In this document: piece after piece, positions 6,018-13,275 of the stretch | How the letters are laid out: each line of letters begins with the position of its first letter | How positions within the stretch are numbered: the first letter of the stretch is position 1 | Source: Phascolarctobacterium sp. | GTDB taxonomy: Bacteria; Bacillota; Negativicutes; Acidaminococcales; Acidaminococcaceae | Length of the DNA stretch: 13,572 nucleotides | Direction: 5' to 3' | Assembly (NCBI GenBank): GCA_022718015.1 | Contig: JAIHZV010000009.1 | Coordinates: 1-13,572 of the forward strand | Notes under the pieces: generated by a model | What the model was told of the DNA's origin: nothing | Database searches by the model: none | Seen by the model: the letters and a program-made list of their open reading frames with translations, nothing else | Program-made: the position numbers and the translations under genes

Positions 6018-6902
6018 TTAATAAACTTCGTGATTAACCAGCGCTACCACCAGCATAATGCCACAGCCGGCTGCAGCAGCTACGGCCGGCATCAGCGACG
6101 GAATAATAGCGTTGCCATGCATAAAGGTCAGCGTGAACAGCATCATGAGGAAATAGCCCTGCATGGTCTGCAGACGCTTCGGCAGCAGACGCTTGCCGTT
6201 CTTGTCGCCCTTCGCCTTCACAAAATCAGCACAGCGGATTTCCGGCAGGAAAATAATGAACGCCACAGCCATGATAATAATGTTGCTCATCGACAAAACA
6301 TTTTCTATCGTGCCATACTTAGCAAAAATCAGGCAGGCCAGAGAAATACCTGCGAGATAAAGGCTGCGGAAATAGCCAGCCTGAATCTGGCTTTCGAGGA
6401 TATAGGCCGCACCGGTCAGGAGCGGGAATACCCAATAGCCGCCGAGACCGAGCCAGGCAGCACTGCCAATCATCAGCACGTTGTCAATAATACGATGTCT
6501 GTCACCGGAGCTGCGGTTCAGCATACGCAGGATAAAGAGCAGCCACAGCATCACCAGAATATTGCCCTCGCCCATAAAGAAGTACGCCACCAGCGTCAGG
6601 CCGCCGCCGATGAAGCCGCCAAGATAGCGATCGGGGTCCAGCTCCGCTGCCAGCATGTAGCTGAACAAAAAGCCCAGCGCATAACCAAGCGCACTGACTA
6701 CAGCATCAGTGCTGTCCATGCCTGTAGAGCATTTCCACAGCGTCACGGCTACGGAAATAAAAATAGCGCACATCATCGCCAGCTTGTTGCCCTTTTGGTC
6801 AAAATCAATCGGTCGGCCCAGTCCAAGATATTGGCTAAGACCTGTGGGGTCATAACCGGCGACAGGCTGGTCGCCAGCGTATTTATTCATTTTCTTCGAC
6901 AT
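6018..6902 (-). CDS. Uncharacterised polytopic membrane protein
   Basis: The 294-residue protein starts at the ATG at 6902-6900, seven bases after GAGGTG; an upstream in-frame ATG at 6968 lacks support. About 38 hydrophilic residues (M-S-K-K-M-N-K-Y-A-G-D-Q-P onward) are followed by eight or nine hydrophobic segments of membrane-spanning length. Examples are LAMMCAIFISVAVTLW, NILVMLWLLFILRML, NIIIMAVAFIIFLPEI and SLMPAVAAAAGCGIMLVVAL. A basic loop (K-A-K-G-D-K-N-G-K-R-L-L-P-K-R) precedes the last two segments and is probably cytoplasmic. I recognise no transporter or enzyme signature. It has its own promoter. Transcription may continue through the palindromic element into the cyclophilin gene, since no terminator is seen between them. 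Function unknown. Confidence 0.85.
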   Translation of the reverse strand: MSKKMNKYAGDQPVAGYDPTGLSQYLGLGRPIDFDQKGNKLAMMCAIFISVAVTLWKCSTGMDSTDAVVSALGYALGFLFSYMLAAELDPDRYLGGFIGGGLTLVAYFFMGEGNILVMLWLLFILRMLNRSSGDRHRIIDNVLMIGSAAWLGLGGYWVFPLLTGAAYILESQIQAGYFRSLYLAGISLACLIFAKYGTIENVLSMSNIIIMAVAFIIFLPEIRCADFVKAKGDKNGKRLLPKRLQTMQGYFLMMLFTLTFMHGNAIIPSLMPAVAAAAGCGIMLVVALVNHEVY

Positions 6903-6939
6903 ATCATCACACCTCGTATAAAAAGTTTTTAACCTCTTT

Positions 6940-6970
6940 ATTATAACATAAGATGAGATTAAAAGCACAA
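6940..6970 (-). promoter_or_regulatory. Promoter of the membrane-protein gene
   Basis: On the minus strand TATAAT lies at 6945-6940, about 38 bases before the chosen ATG. A TTGTGC at 6970-6965 could be the -35, with a longish 19-bp spacer. The box also supports the start at 6902, because the upstream ATG at 6968 would lie before the transcription start. Confidence 0.5.
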
Positions 6971-7007
6971 AAATATTGAGAGCGACATGATTGCGCTCCC
7001 AATATTT
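6971..7007 (-). terminator. Intrinsic terminator after the M20 peptidase gene
   Basis: AAATATTG (6971-6978) and GAGCG (6980-6984) pair with CGCTC (6994-6998) and CAATATTT (7000-7007), with one mismatch. Read leftward the stem is followed by a T-rich tail. It lies 57 bases beyond the peptidase stop. Confidence 0.75.
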
Positions 7008-7063
7008 ATTAAACTATAAACTTCCCTGCCTTCAGCAGATGATGCTTTATCGCACGCCTATGC

Positions 7064-8290
7064 TTAAAATTTTTCTGCCAGCTCCGCCAAAGTCAAAGCA
7101 AACGCCGTAGTACGCGGCACAGCAGTGTTCAAATCAACAGACTCATGGTCAGTATGCTCGTCGTAGTTCTCTACACCCAGCGCATCCAGCGTCGGCACAA
7201 ACTTCGCCGTGCGGTTGCCGTCCGTCAGGCCGCCTGCTACCCATTCGTTAACCTCGCCGCCAAACTCTTCCTTCACGATGCGTTTATAAACGTCGACCAT
7301 CTTCTGCGCCTGCGCAGTTTTCTGCATCGGACCGGTAACAATGCCGCCGGTGATTTTCACCGTCGTTCCCGGAATAAAGATTTTCTGCTCCAGCGCCTTC
7401 ACCTCAGCATCAAGACGCTGCTGCTCTTCGATAGTAAAGCAGCGGATGTTGACCTCGCAGAAGGCATCGCCGGGGATAACACTGATTTTGTCGTTCGTGG
7501 AGCCGATAACGCCGACGTTAATCGTATTCTGCGGAATGAACTGGCCTGCATCGACAATGCCGCGCTTCTTCAGGGCTGCAGCGGTGAAGTCAGCCGGGTT
7601 GCCGGGCATGGGGCTGGCCAGCTTATGCAGCTCGGTAATGGTATAGGCAAGCTGATGAATCGCATTGGCACAGGCCTGCGAAGCGTTGCCATGATGACCG
7701 CCGATACCGGTAACCTCAACGCGGTATTTGGCGTTACCCTTACGCTGAGTTACAATGCCCCAGTTCGGACGCGCAACGTCCATAATAATCGCGAAATCGG
7801 ACTGCTGCGACAGCTCTGCCACAATGTCCTCGGCAGTTTTAGAGCCGCCCTCCTCTTCGCCATTGGTATAATAGATAATCTCCTTGAAATTCTTGAAGCC
7901 TGCTTCCTTCAGCGCCTGCAGGCCGTGAATAACCTCAACTACGGTAGCCTTGTCATCACCAACGCCAGGGCCCCAGGCAAAGTTGTTTTCATCTACACGG
8001 AAGGGACGGCGTGCAGCCTCGCCCTTTTTGAAAACAGTATCAACGTGAGCCACGAGCAAAATCGTATATTTGCCCTCGCCCTTAAGACGGGAAATCAGGT
8101 GACAGGCTCTGTCATTATATCTGAATTCTGTCGTCGCGCCGATAGCCTGCATCTTCTCTGCAACAAATTTATTGGCGGCCTCTGTGCCCTCTTTATCACC
8201 ATTGCCTGAATCAATGTTGGTCAATGTCTCTAAATCCTTCACATAATCCTCATAGTGGTCTGCAATGTACTTTTTTACGAAGTTTTTCAT
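7064..8290 (-). CDS. M20-family zinc metallopeptidase (carboxypeptidase G2-like)
   Basis: The 408-residue cytoplasmic enzyme has the M20 fold: two catalytic segments around a dimerisation domain. The expected metal ligands are visible: H82 in A-H-V-D-T (with D84), D112 in G-P-G-V-G-D-D-K, E146/E147 in G-E-E-E-G-G-S, D171 in M-D-V-A-R, and H379 in H-T-D-H-E-S-V-D. The dimerisation part carries G-I-G-G-H-H-G-N-A (195-203). The order fits the glutamate carboxypeptidase/CPG2 branch, which cleaves C-terminal or amide-linked amino acids; the exact substrate cannot be read from sequence. The ATG at 8290 follows a strong AGGAGG; the longer in-frame extension to 8422 runs through a terminator and is not real. 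The gene is monocistronic. Confidence 0.9.
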   Translation of the reverse strand: MKNFVKKYIADHYEDYVKDLETLTNIDSGNGDKEGTEAANKFVAEKMQAIGATTEFRYNDRACHLISRLKGEGKYTILLVAHVDTVFKKGEAARRPFRVDENNFAWGPGVGDDKATVVEVIHGLQALKEAGFKNFKEIIYYTNGEEEGGSKTAEDIVAELSQQSDFAIIMDVARPNWGIVTQRKGNAKYRVEVTGIGGHHGNASQACANAIHQLAYTITELHKLASPMPGNPADFTAAALKKRGIVDAGQFIPQNTINVGVIGSTNDKISVIPGDAFCEVNIRCFTIEEQQRLDAEVKALEQKIFIPGTTVKITGGIVTGPMQKTAQAQKMVDVYKRIVKEEFGGEVNEWVAGGLTDGNRTAKFVPTLDALGVENYDEHTDHESVDLNTAVPRTTAFALTLAELAEKF

Positions 8291-8312
8291 TGTATTCCTC
8301 CTTCCAACGTGC

Positions 8313-8321
8313 CTTATAACA
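8313..8321 (-). promoter_or_regulatory. Extended -10 promoter of the M20 peptidase gene
   Basis: The minus strand reads TGTTATAAG at 8321-8313, a TG-n extended -10 element, which would explain the absence of a clear -35. Transcription would start near 8306, just upstream of the AGGAGG at 8302-8297. Confidence 0.4.
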
Positions 8322-8379
8322 CATATGGCTAATGCTGTATTATTCGTTGAGCATGGCCGTTTTTCCTGCTTTTGTAGAT

Positions 8380-8411
8380 AAAAAAAGAGCTGCCGCGTAA
8401 GCGACAGCTCT
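8380..8411 (-). terminator. Intrinsic terminator after the Phd/Doc pair
   Basis: AGAGCTG-C-CGC (8386-8396) pairs with GCG-A-CAGCTCT (8401-8411) around a GTAA loop. Read leftward the stem is followed by a run of T residues (8385-8380). It lies 38 bases past the toxin stop. Confidence 0.85.
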
Positions 8412-8449
8412 CGGTAGGTCATTAACTTATACTCATCTAAATGATATTC

Positions 8450-8827
8450 TTACAACTGATGAGATAAAATCCAACGTACTAAATCATCTAGCTCACATTC
8501 ACTAGCAGCAACTGCCAAAACTATATCTATCAATTCTTGCTGAGTATATTCTAAATTAATTTTATTCAAAAACAAAAATATCAGCAAAACATGCGCACCG
8601 ATACGCTTATTTCCATCAATAAACGCATGATTTTTTATCAAACCATAAGCTAATCGTGCTGCTTTCTGTTGCACTGTCGGATATACATCCACCCCGGCAA
8701 ATCCCTGAAATGGCGCTTGTAGGGCTGAATCTAATAAAGCATAATCCCTTACACCATCAGTTCCTCCAGTAGCTGCAATAAGCTGAGAATGCAAATTTAA
8801 AACTTGCTCTCTAGATAAAACCTTCAT
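8450..8827 (-). CDS. doc: Doc-family toxin (Fic fold, death-on-curing type)
   Basis: The 125-residue protein is the toxin of a type II toxin-antitoxin pair. The Fic/Doc motif reads HAFIDGNKRIG at 67-77. The catalytic histidine, the acidic D71 and the N-K-R are present, but the N-G-x-x-R end of AMPylating Fic proteins is replaced by N-K-R, as in Doc. Phage P1 Doc phosphorylates EF-Tu and stops translation; the same activity is inferred here. The motif's second residue is Ala instead of the common Pro. The start ATG overlaps the antitoxin stop (ATGA), so the two are translationally coupled and the antitoxin is made first. It appears full length and active. Confidence 0.92.
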   Translation of the reverse strand: MKVLSREQVLNLHSQLIAATGGTDGVRDYALLDSALQAPFQGFAGVDVYPTVQQKAARLAYGLIKNHAFIDGNKRIGAHVLLIFLFLNKINLEYTQQELIDIVLAVAASECELDDLVRWILSHQL

Positions 8828-9066
8828 TTTGCTAATACCTTATAGGCTTCCATATTTTTGGTAAGTAAACGTTGAGACAGCTCCATTACATCTTCATCAG
8901 CAGCAATTTCTTCTTTTTCTGCAATGCTATACTCTATAATCAAATAACGCGGAGCATTATTCTTTAAAACAAGCACAGAACCATTTTCATCAACCATACG
9001 CGCCACTCTAGAAAAATTTTGATTAGCCTCTGTAATAGAAACCATATTATTAGTGTTAATGTTCAT
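8824..9066 (-). CDS. phd: Phd/YefM-family antitoxin
   Basis: The 80-residue protein is the antitoxin partner of Doc. The N-terminal half has the Phd/YefM DNA-binding fold: M-V-S-I-T-E-A-N-Q-N-F-S-R-V (8-21), then a beta hairpin with V-L-K-N-N-A-P-R-Y-L-I-I (33-44). The C-terminal half is acidic and helical, and would thread into the toxin's active-site cleft. I start it at the ATG at 9066-9064, seven bases after AGGAGG. An ATG 33 bases upstream lies inside the promoter -10 region and cannot be used. It probably represses its own promoter, alone or with Doc. Confidence 0.92.
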   Translation of the reverse strand: MNINTNNMVSITEANQNFSRVARMVDENGSVLVLKNNAPRYLIIEYSIAEKEEIAADEDVMELSQRLLTKNMEAYKVLAK

Positions 9067-9097
9067 ATCAAAACCTCCTATCTCAATCCTCATATAC

Positions 9098-9136
9098 ATT
9101 ATATCTAAATTCTAGGATAAATTCAACCTATTCAAC
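9098..9136 (-). promoter_or_regulatory. Phd/Doc promoter with repeated GTTGAAT operator candidate
   Basis: The minus strand has TTGAAT (9126-9121), a 17-bp spacer and TATAAT (9103-9098): a near-consensus sigma-A promoter. The -35 lies inside one of two direct copies of GTTGAAT, at 9127-9121 and 9136-9130. Binding of Phd there would block RNA polymerase. The promoter call is firm; the operator role is inferred. Confidence 0.7.
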
Positions 9137-9150
9137 GATTGACTAAGAGT

Positions 9151-9186
9151 AAAAAACAAGTCCCCGAATTCCTTCGAGGACTTGTT
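9151..9186 (-). terminator. Intrinsic terminator after guaB
   Basis: AACAAGTCC (9155-9163) pairs perfectly with GGACTTGTT (9178-9186), and an inner CGAA/TTCG adds four pairs after one mismatch. Read leftward it is followed by a run of six T residues. It closes the purine gene block. Confidence 0.9.
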
Positions 9187-9201
9187 CTCTAATTCATTAC
9201 A

Positions 9202-10725
9202 TTATTTCGGATAGTTGCTGTTGGAGTTTTCTTTCAGCAGAACGTCATGTGCGCCGCCTTCAACCAGGCTGGTTGCGGAAACAAGCGTCAGCTTAGCCTT
9301 CTCCTGCAGCTCGCGGATGTTCAGAGCACCGCAGTTGCACATGGTAGAACGAACCTTTGCCAAAGTCAGGTTTACGTTGTCCTTCAGGCTGCCTGCATAC
9401 GGAACGTAGGAGTCAACGCCTTCTTCGAAGGACAGCTTAGCTGCGCCGCCCATGTCATAGCGCTGCCAGTTGCGGGCACGGCTGGAGCCTTCGCCCCAGT
9501 ATTCCTTCATGTAGGTGCCGTTGATGTTAACCTTGTTGGTCGGGCTTTCGTCGAAGCGAGCGAAGTAACGGCCCAGCATCATGAAGTCTGCGCCCATAGC
9601 CAGAGCCAGAGTCATGTGGTAGTCGTAAACGATACCGCCGTCGGAGCATACCGGAATGTATACGCCGGTTTCTTCGAAGTATTCGTCACGAGCCTTGCAA
9701 ACCTCGATCAGAGCGGTTGCCTGACCACGGCCAATGCCCTTCTGCTCACGAGTGATGCAGATGGAGCCGCCGCCGATACCAACTTTAATAAAGTCAGCAC
9801 CTGCATCAGCCAGGAAACGGAAGCCTTCAGCGTCAACAACGTTGCCAGCGCCAACCTTTACGCTGTCGCCGTAGTGCTCACGAATCCAGTCCAGAGTGAT
9901 TTTCTGCCATGCGCTGTAGCCCTCGGAGGAGTCGATGCACAGTACGTCAACACCAGCATCAATGAGTGCCGGAACACGTTCAGCATAGTCGCGGGTGTTG
10001 ATACCAGCACCAACGATATGACGTTTTTTGCTATCCAGCAGCTCCAACGGATATTCCTTATGAGTTGCATAGTCTTTACGGAAAACCATGTACAGCAGAC
10101 GGCCTTCGTCGTCAACGATAGGCAGAGTGTTAAGCTTTTCTTGCCAGATAATATCATTAGCCTGCTGCAGGGTGGTGTCCTTGCCAGCTACAACCATTTT
10201 TTCAATCGGAGTCATGAAGTCGCGAACCAGAGTGTTCGGATCCATGCGGCTCGGACGGTAGTCACGGCTGGTTACGATACCTTCCAGCTTGCCGTTAACG
10301 GTGCCGTCGCTGGTAACAGCAACAGTGGAGTGACCAGTGCGTTCCTTCAGTGCCAGGATATCAGCTAAGGTGCTGTCCGGACGGATGTTGGAATCGCTGC
10401 TTACAAAACCTGCACGATAGCCTTTAACGCGAGCAACCATAGCAGCCTCGTCTTCTACAGATTGAGAACCGTAGATGAAAGAAACGCCGCCTTCTTTAGA
10501 AAGGGCAACTGCCAGCTTTTCACCGGAAACAGCCTGCATGATTGCAGAAACCATCGGGATGTTCATGGTGATAGCAGATTCCTCACCTTTTTTGTATTTA
10601 ACCAGCGGAGTGCGCAGGTCTACATTCGCAGGAATGCAGTGTTCAGAAGAATAACCGGGAACTAAAAGATACTCACTAAATGTATGAGCGGGTTCGTCAT
10701 AATAAAAAGCCATTTCTTTCATCAT
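9202..10725 (-). CDS. guaB: IMP dehydrogenase, divergent long variant with CBS pair
   Basis: The roughly 507-residue enzyme oxidises IMP to XMP with NAD+, the first committed step to guanine nucleotides. The catalytic cysteine is C323 in the loop G-G-G-S-I-C-I-T-R (318-326). The mobile flap carries the R-Y pair at 422-423. Residues about 105-225 form two CBS domains (including D-F-M-T-P-I at 169-174). Substrate-site motifs include D-S-S-E-G (265-269) and S-D-G-G-I (361-365). It differs from the common bacterial GuaB: the N-terminus reads F-S-E-Y-L-L-V-P-G-Y-S-S instead of T-F-D-D-V-L-L-V-P, and the flap is W-G-E-G-S-S-R-A-R. It keeps the E-G-G-A-H-D-V end and is not a GMP reductase, which lacks CBS domains. 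The start is uncertain among ATGs at 10725, 10722 and 10713, because a weak AAAGGA lies just before the first. It follows purD by 55 bases and is probably read through from it. Confidence 0.93.
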   Translation of the reverse strand: MMKEMAFYYDEPAHTFSEYLLVPGYSSEHCIPANVDLRTPLVKYKKGEESAITMNIPMVSAIMQAVSGEKLAVALSKEGGVSFIYGSQSVEDEAAMVARVKGYRAGFVSSDSNIRPDSTLADILALKERTGHSTVAVTSDGTVNGKLEGIVTSRDYRPSRMDPNTLVRDFMTPIEKMVVAGKDTTLQQANDIIWQEKLNTLPIVDDEGRLLYMVFRKDYATHKEYPLELLDSKKRHIVGAGINTRDYAERVPALIDAGVDVLCIDSSEGYSAWQKITLDWIREHYGDSVKVGAGNVVDAEGFRFLADAGADFIKVGIGGGSICITREQKGIGRGQATALIEVCKARDEYFEETGVYIPVCSDGGIVYDYHMTLALAMGADFMMLGRYFARFDESPTNKVNINGTYMKEYWGEGSSRARNWQRYDMGGAAKLSFEEGVDSYVPYAGSLKDNVNLTLAKVRSTMCNCGALNIRELQEKAKLTLVSATSLVEGGAHDVLLKENSNSNYPK

Positions 10726-10780
10726 CCTTTTCTAATAAATTTTTCGACCGTTGAGACGGTAACAAGTAATTTTATCTATT

Positions 10781-12058
10781 TTACCTCTTTAGAGCGCGCC
10801 ATGCAATATCTTTTCTAAAGAAATTTTTCTCAAAGTGGATTTTTTCTACAGCGGCATAAGCGCGGTCGCGTGCAGCCTTGATATTGCTGTCAACAGCAGT
10901 CACGCCTAAAACGCGGCCACCGTTCGTGAGGATTGTTTCACCCTCAGCCTTCGTGCCGGCATGGAAGACAACAACGTCCTTATCCTCCTCTGCAGCAGCC
11001 AGACCAGTGATTTCCTTGCCCTTTTCATAGCTTTCCGGATAGCCGCCGGAAGCCATAACAACGCAGACAGCAGCCTTGTCATACCAGCCGAAGCTTACGC
11101 TGTCTAAGGTGCCAGTTGCGCACGCCAGCATAATCTCTGCCAAATCGCCGTCTAAAAGCGGCAGCACAACCTGCGTCTCGGGGTCACCAAAGCGGCAGTT
11201 GAATTCTACAACCTTCACGCTGTCGCCCTTAATCATCAGGCCGGCATAGAGGCAGCCCTGATACGGCATGCCCTCTGCTGCCATAGCAGCGATAACAGGC
11301 TTCAGTACCTCCTCTGTTGCCTTACGACGCAGAACGTCGGTCATAACGGGAGCAGGAGCGTATGTGCCCATGCCGCCGGTATTGGGGCCCTCGTCGCCGT
11401 CAAAAACGCGCTTGTGGTCCTGAGAAGCAATCATCGGCACGATGGTTTTGCCATCAGTGAAGGCCAGCAGAGAGGCTTCCTCGCCGTCCATGAACTCCTC
11501 GAGCACCAGACGCGCACCGGCATTACCAAATTTATGGTCAGCCATCATTTCATCGACAGCAGCCAGCGCCTCTTCCTTCGTCATAGCAACGACAACGCCC
11601 TTACCTGCAGCAAGACCGTCGGCCTTAACAACAATCGGTGCGCCCTTTTCCTCAATGTAAGCCTTAGCAGTTTCGATATCCTCGCAGATTTTGAAGAAGG
11701 CTGTGGGGATATTATATTTTGCCATAATCTCTTTAGAGAAAGCCTTGGAGCCCTCCAGCTGCGCAGCAGCCTTAGACGGACCAAAGACAGGCAGGCCACG
11801 GCGCTTGCATACATCAGCAAGACCGGCAACCAGCGGAGCCTCAGGGCCGACAACTACCAAGTCAATGCTTTTTTCCTCAGCATAATCAGCAACGCCGTCC
11901 AGATTCTCTGTATCGAGAGCAATGCATTCAACCTTCGGCAGCAGAGCCATACCGGGATTGCCAGGAGCAGCATACAGCTTTTCTACCTTACCGCTCTGCA
12001 CAAGCTTCCATGCCAGAGCATGCTCACGGCCACCGCCGCCAATCAATAAAATATTCAT
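10781..12058 (-). CDS. purD: Phosphoribosylamine-glycine ligase
   Basis: The 425-residue enzyme is the usual PurD length. It joins glycine to phosphoribosylamine using ATP, giving GAR, in de novo purine synthesis. The N-domain has the G-G-G-G-R-E-H-A motif (7-14). The ATP-grasp part shows V-V-K-A-D-G-L-A-A-G-K-G (143-154), L-E-E-F-M-D-G-E-E (186-194), the D-E-G-P-N-T-G-G-M-G signature (222-231) and F-N-C-R-F-G-D-P-E-T-Q (286-296), with metal-binding E and N. The ATG lies three bases after the purH stop; its ribosome binding site GGAG is inside the end of purH. No lesion is seen. Confidence 0.97.
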   Translation of the reverse strand: MNILLIGGGGREHALAWKLVQSGKVEKLYAAPGNPGMALLPKVECIALDTENLDGVADYAEEKSIDLVVVGPEAPLVAGLADVCKRRGLPVFGPSKAAAQLEGSKAFSKEIMAKYNIPTAFFKICEDIETAKAYIEEKGAPIVVKADGLAAGKGVVVAMTKEEALAAVDEMMADHKFGNAGARLVLEEFMDGEEASLLAFTDGKTIVPMIASQDHKRVFDGDEGPNTGGMGTYAPAPVMTDVLRRKATEEVLKPVIAAMAAEGMPYQGCLYAGLMIKGDSVKVVEFNCRFGDPETQVVLPLLDGDLAEIMLACATGTLDSVSFGWYDKAAVCVVMASGGYPESYEKGKEITGLAAAEEDKDVVVFHAGTKAEGETILTNGGRVLGVTAVDSNIKAARDRAYAAVEKIHFEKNFFRKDIAWRALKR

Positions 12059-12061
12059 GGT

Positions 12062-12655
12062 TTATTTCTCCAGTTGTTTTTTCAGATATTCGCTAATCAT
12101 AGCATCATATTCAGCAGTATGGGTGAAGGCCTCCAGTGCCAGCTCCTTACGGGTGCGTGCATCAATGTCGCCATCCTTCGCCAGCATTTCCATCAGGCCT
12201 GCATAACGGCTCGGATAGGTAACGATAACAACGTCCTTGAAGTTTTTCGCACTAGCACGAACCATAGCCGGACCACCGATATCAATATTTTCAATAGCCT
12301 CAGCCTCGGTTACGCCCGGCTTAGCCACGGTTTCACGGAACGGATAGAGGTTGACAACAACCAGGTCAATCGGAGTAATGTCATGCTCCTTCAAAGCCTT
12401 CATGTGCTCAGGATTGCTGCGTACAGCAAGAATAGCACCATGAATCTTCGGGTTCAGAGTTTTTACGCGGCCATCCATGATTTCCGGAAAGCCGGTTACA
12501 TCGCTGACATAGGTTACAGGAATGCCTGCTTCCTTAATAGCCTTCATCGTGCCGCCGGTGGAAATAATTTCTACGCCGTTGTCACTCAAAAATTTTGCCA
12601 GCTCTACAATGCCGGTTTTATCGCTAACGCTGAGTAATGCTCTTTTAATCTTCAC
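12062..12655 (-). CDS. purH: Stand-alone IMP cyclohydrolase (PurH N-terminal domain only)
   Basis: At 197 residues this is less than half of a normal PurH (about 510-525). It contains only the MGS-like IMP cyclohydrolase domain, which closes FAICAR to IMP. Key motifs are complete: S-V-S-D-K-T-G (9-15), S-T-G-G-T (32-36), D-G-R-V-K-T-L-N-P-K-I-H (61-72), N-L-Y-P-F (102-106) and I-D-I-G-G-P-A-M-V-R-A-A/S-A-K-N (124-138). The protein stops cleanly at the domain border, after H-T-A-E-Y-D-A-M-I. No AICAR transformylase remnant follows, because purD begins four bases later, so this is a true split and not a frameshift. Formylation of AICAR must be done by a separate protein outside the window. The start is a GTG at 12655, nine bases after GAGG; purN ends 14 bases upstream. 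Confidence 0.95.
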   Translation of the reverse strand: MKIKRALLSVSDKTGIVELAKFLSDNGVEIISTGGTMKAIKEAGIPVTYVSDVTGFPEIMDGRVKTLNPKIHGAILAVRSNPEHMKALKEHDITPIDLVVVNLYPFRETVAKPGVTEAEAIENIDIGGPAMVRASAKNFKDVVIVTYPSRYAGLMEMLAKDGDIDARTRKELALEAFTHTAEYDAMISEYLKKQLEK

Positions 12656-12669
12656 GTCAATATACCTCT

Positions 12670-13275
12670 TTATGCTAAAACTTTTACCTTACGACCGTCA
12701 ATCTGCAGCTTGCCCTCTGCCCACAGCTTCAAAGCCTCCGGCATAGCAATATGCTCCTGCACCAAAATGCGGTCAGCAAGTGTATCCTCTGTATCATCAT
12801 CCATCACCGGCACAACCTTCTGCAGGATAATCGGACCGCTGTCCGTGCCTGCATCAACAAAATGCACCGTGCAGCCGCTGAACTTCACGCCGTAATCAAC
12901 AGCCTGCTTCTGGCCGTGCAGACCAGGGAAGCTCGGCAGCAGCGCCGGATGAATATTAATAATCTTATGCTGCCATTTATTAACGAAATCAGCGCTCAGG
13001 ATACGCATGAAGCCTGCGAGAACAACAAGCTCGCAGCCATCTGCCTCCAAAGCAGCGTTGATTTTTGCTTCAAACTCTTCTTTAGAAGCGCATGCCTTAC
13101 GCTCCACAGCAACAGTTTTAATATCAGCCTTCTGCGCACGCTCTAAAGCAAAGGCATCAGGCTTATCGCTGATAACTACAGCGATTTCCAGCGGCAGATA
13201 ACCGTCAGCAATGCGATTCATAATCGCCTGCAGGTTGCTGCCCCTGCCGCTTACGAGAACGCCTACCTTATGCAC
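12670..13275 (-). CDS. purN: Phosphoribosylglycinamide formyltransferase 1
   Basis: The 201-residue enzyme transfers the formyl group of 10-formyltetrahydrofolate to GAR. The phosphate-binding loop S-G-R-G-S-N-L (9-15) and the catalytic triad are in place: N107 and H109 in I-N-I-H-P-A-L-L-P-S-F and D145 in D-A-G-T-D-S-G-P-I. The length is normal for PurN. The start is a GTG at 13275-13273, which overlaps the last codons of purM by 8 bases (GTGCATAA), with AAAGGCGG upstream inside purM. Translational coupling to purM is therefore likely. Confidence 0.96.
   Translation of the reverse strand: MHKVGVLVSGRGSNLQAIMNRIADGYLPLEIAVVISDKPDAFALERAQKADIKTVAVERKACASKEEFEAKINAALEADGCELVVLAGFMRILSADFVNKWQHKIINIHPALLPSFPGLHGQKQAVDYGVKFSGCTVHFVDAGTDSGPIILQKVVPVMDDDTEDTLADRILVQEHIAMPEALKLWAEGKLQIDGRKVKVLA

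Noticed and set aside
6030..6932. 300-codon plus-strand open frame opposite the membrane-protein gene
   Set aside because: It is rich in H, Q, N and R in a way typical of the antisense of hydrophobic coding DNA, lacks a ribosome binding site, and matches no family pattern.
7145..8209. 354-codon plus-strand open frame opposite the M20 peptidase gene
   Set aside because: The minus-strand frame carries all M20 metal ligands and a strong AGGAGG; the plus frame has low-complexity antisense composition.
8291..8422. N-terminal extension of the M20 peptidase to an upstream ATG
   Set aside because: The extension crosses the intrinsic terminator at 8380-8411 and the promoter region, and the internal ATG at 8290 has an ideal ribosome binding site.
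9247..10368. 373-codon plus-strand open frame opposite guaB
   Set aside because: It is a shadow of guaB, with no start signal and A/V/N-rich antisense composition.
10747..10760. Small hairpin ACCGT-N4-ACGGT between purD and guaB as terminator or attenuator
   Set aside because: It has only five base pairs and no T run after it on the minus strand, and the 55-base gap is too short for a purine riboswitch.
12062..12655. Frameshifted purH
   Set aside because: The stop falls at the natural domain border and purD starts four bases later, leaving no room for a transformylase remnant.
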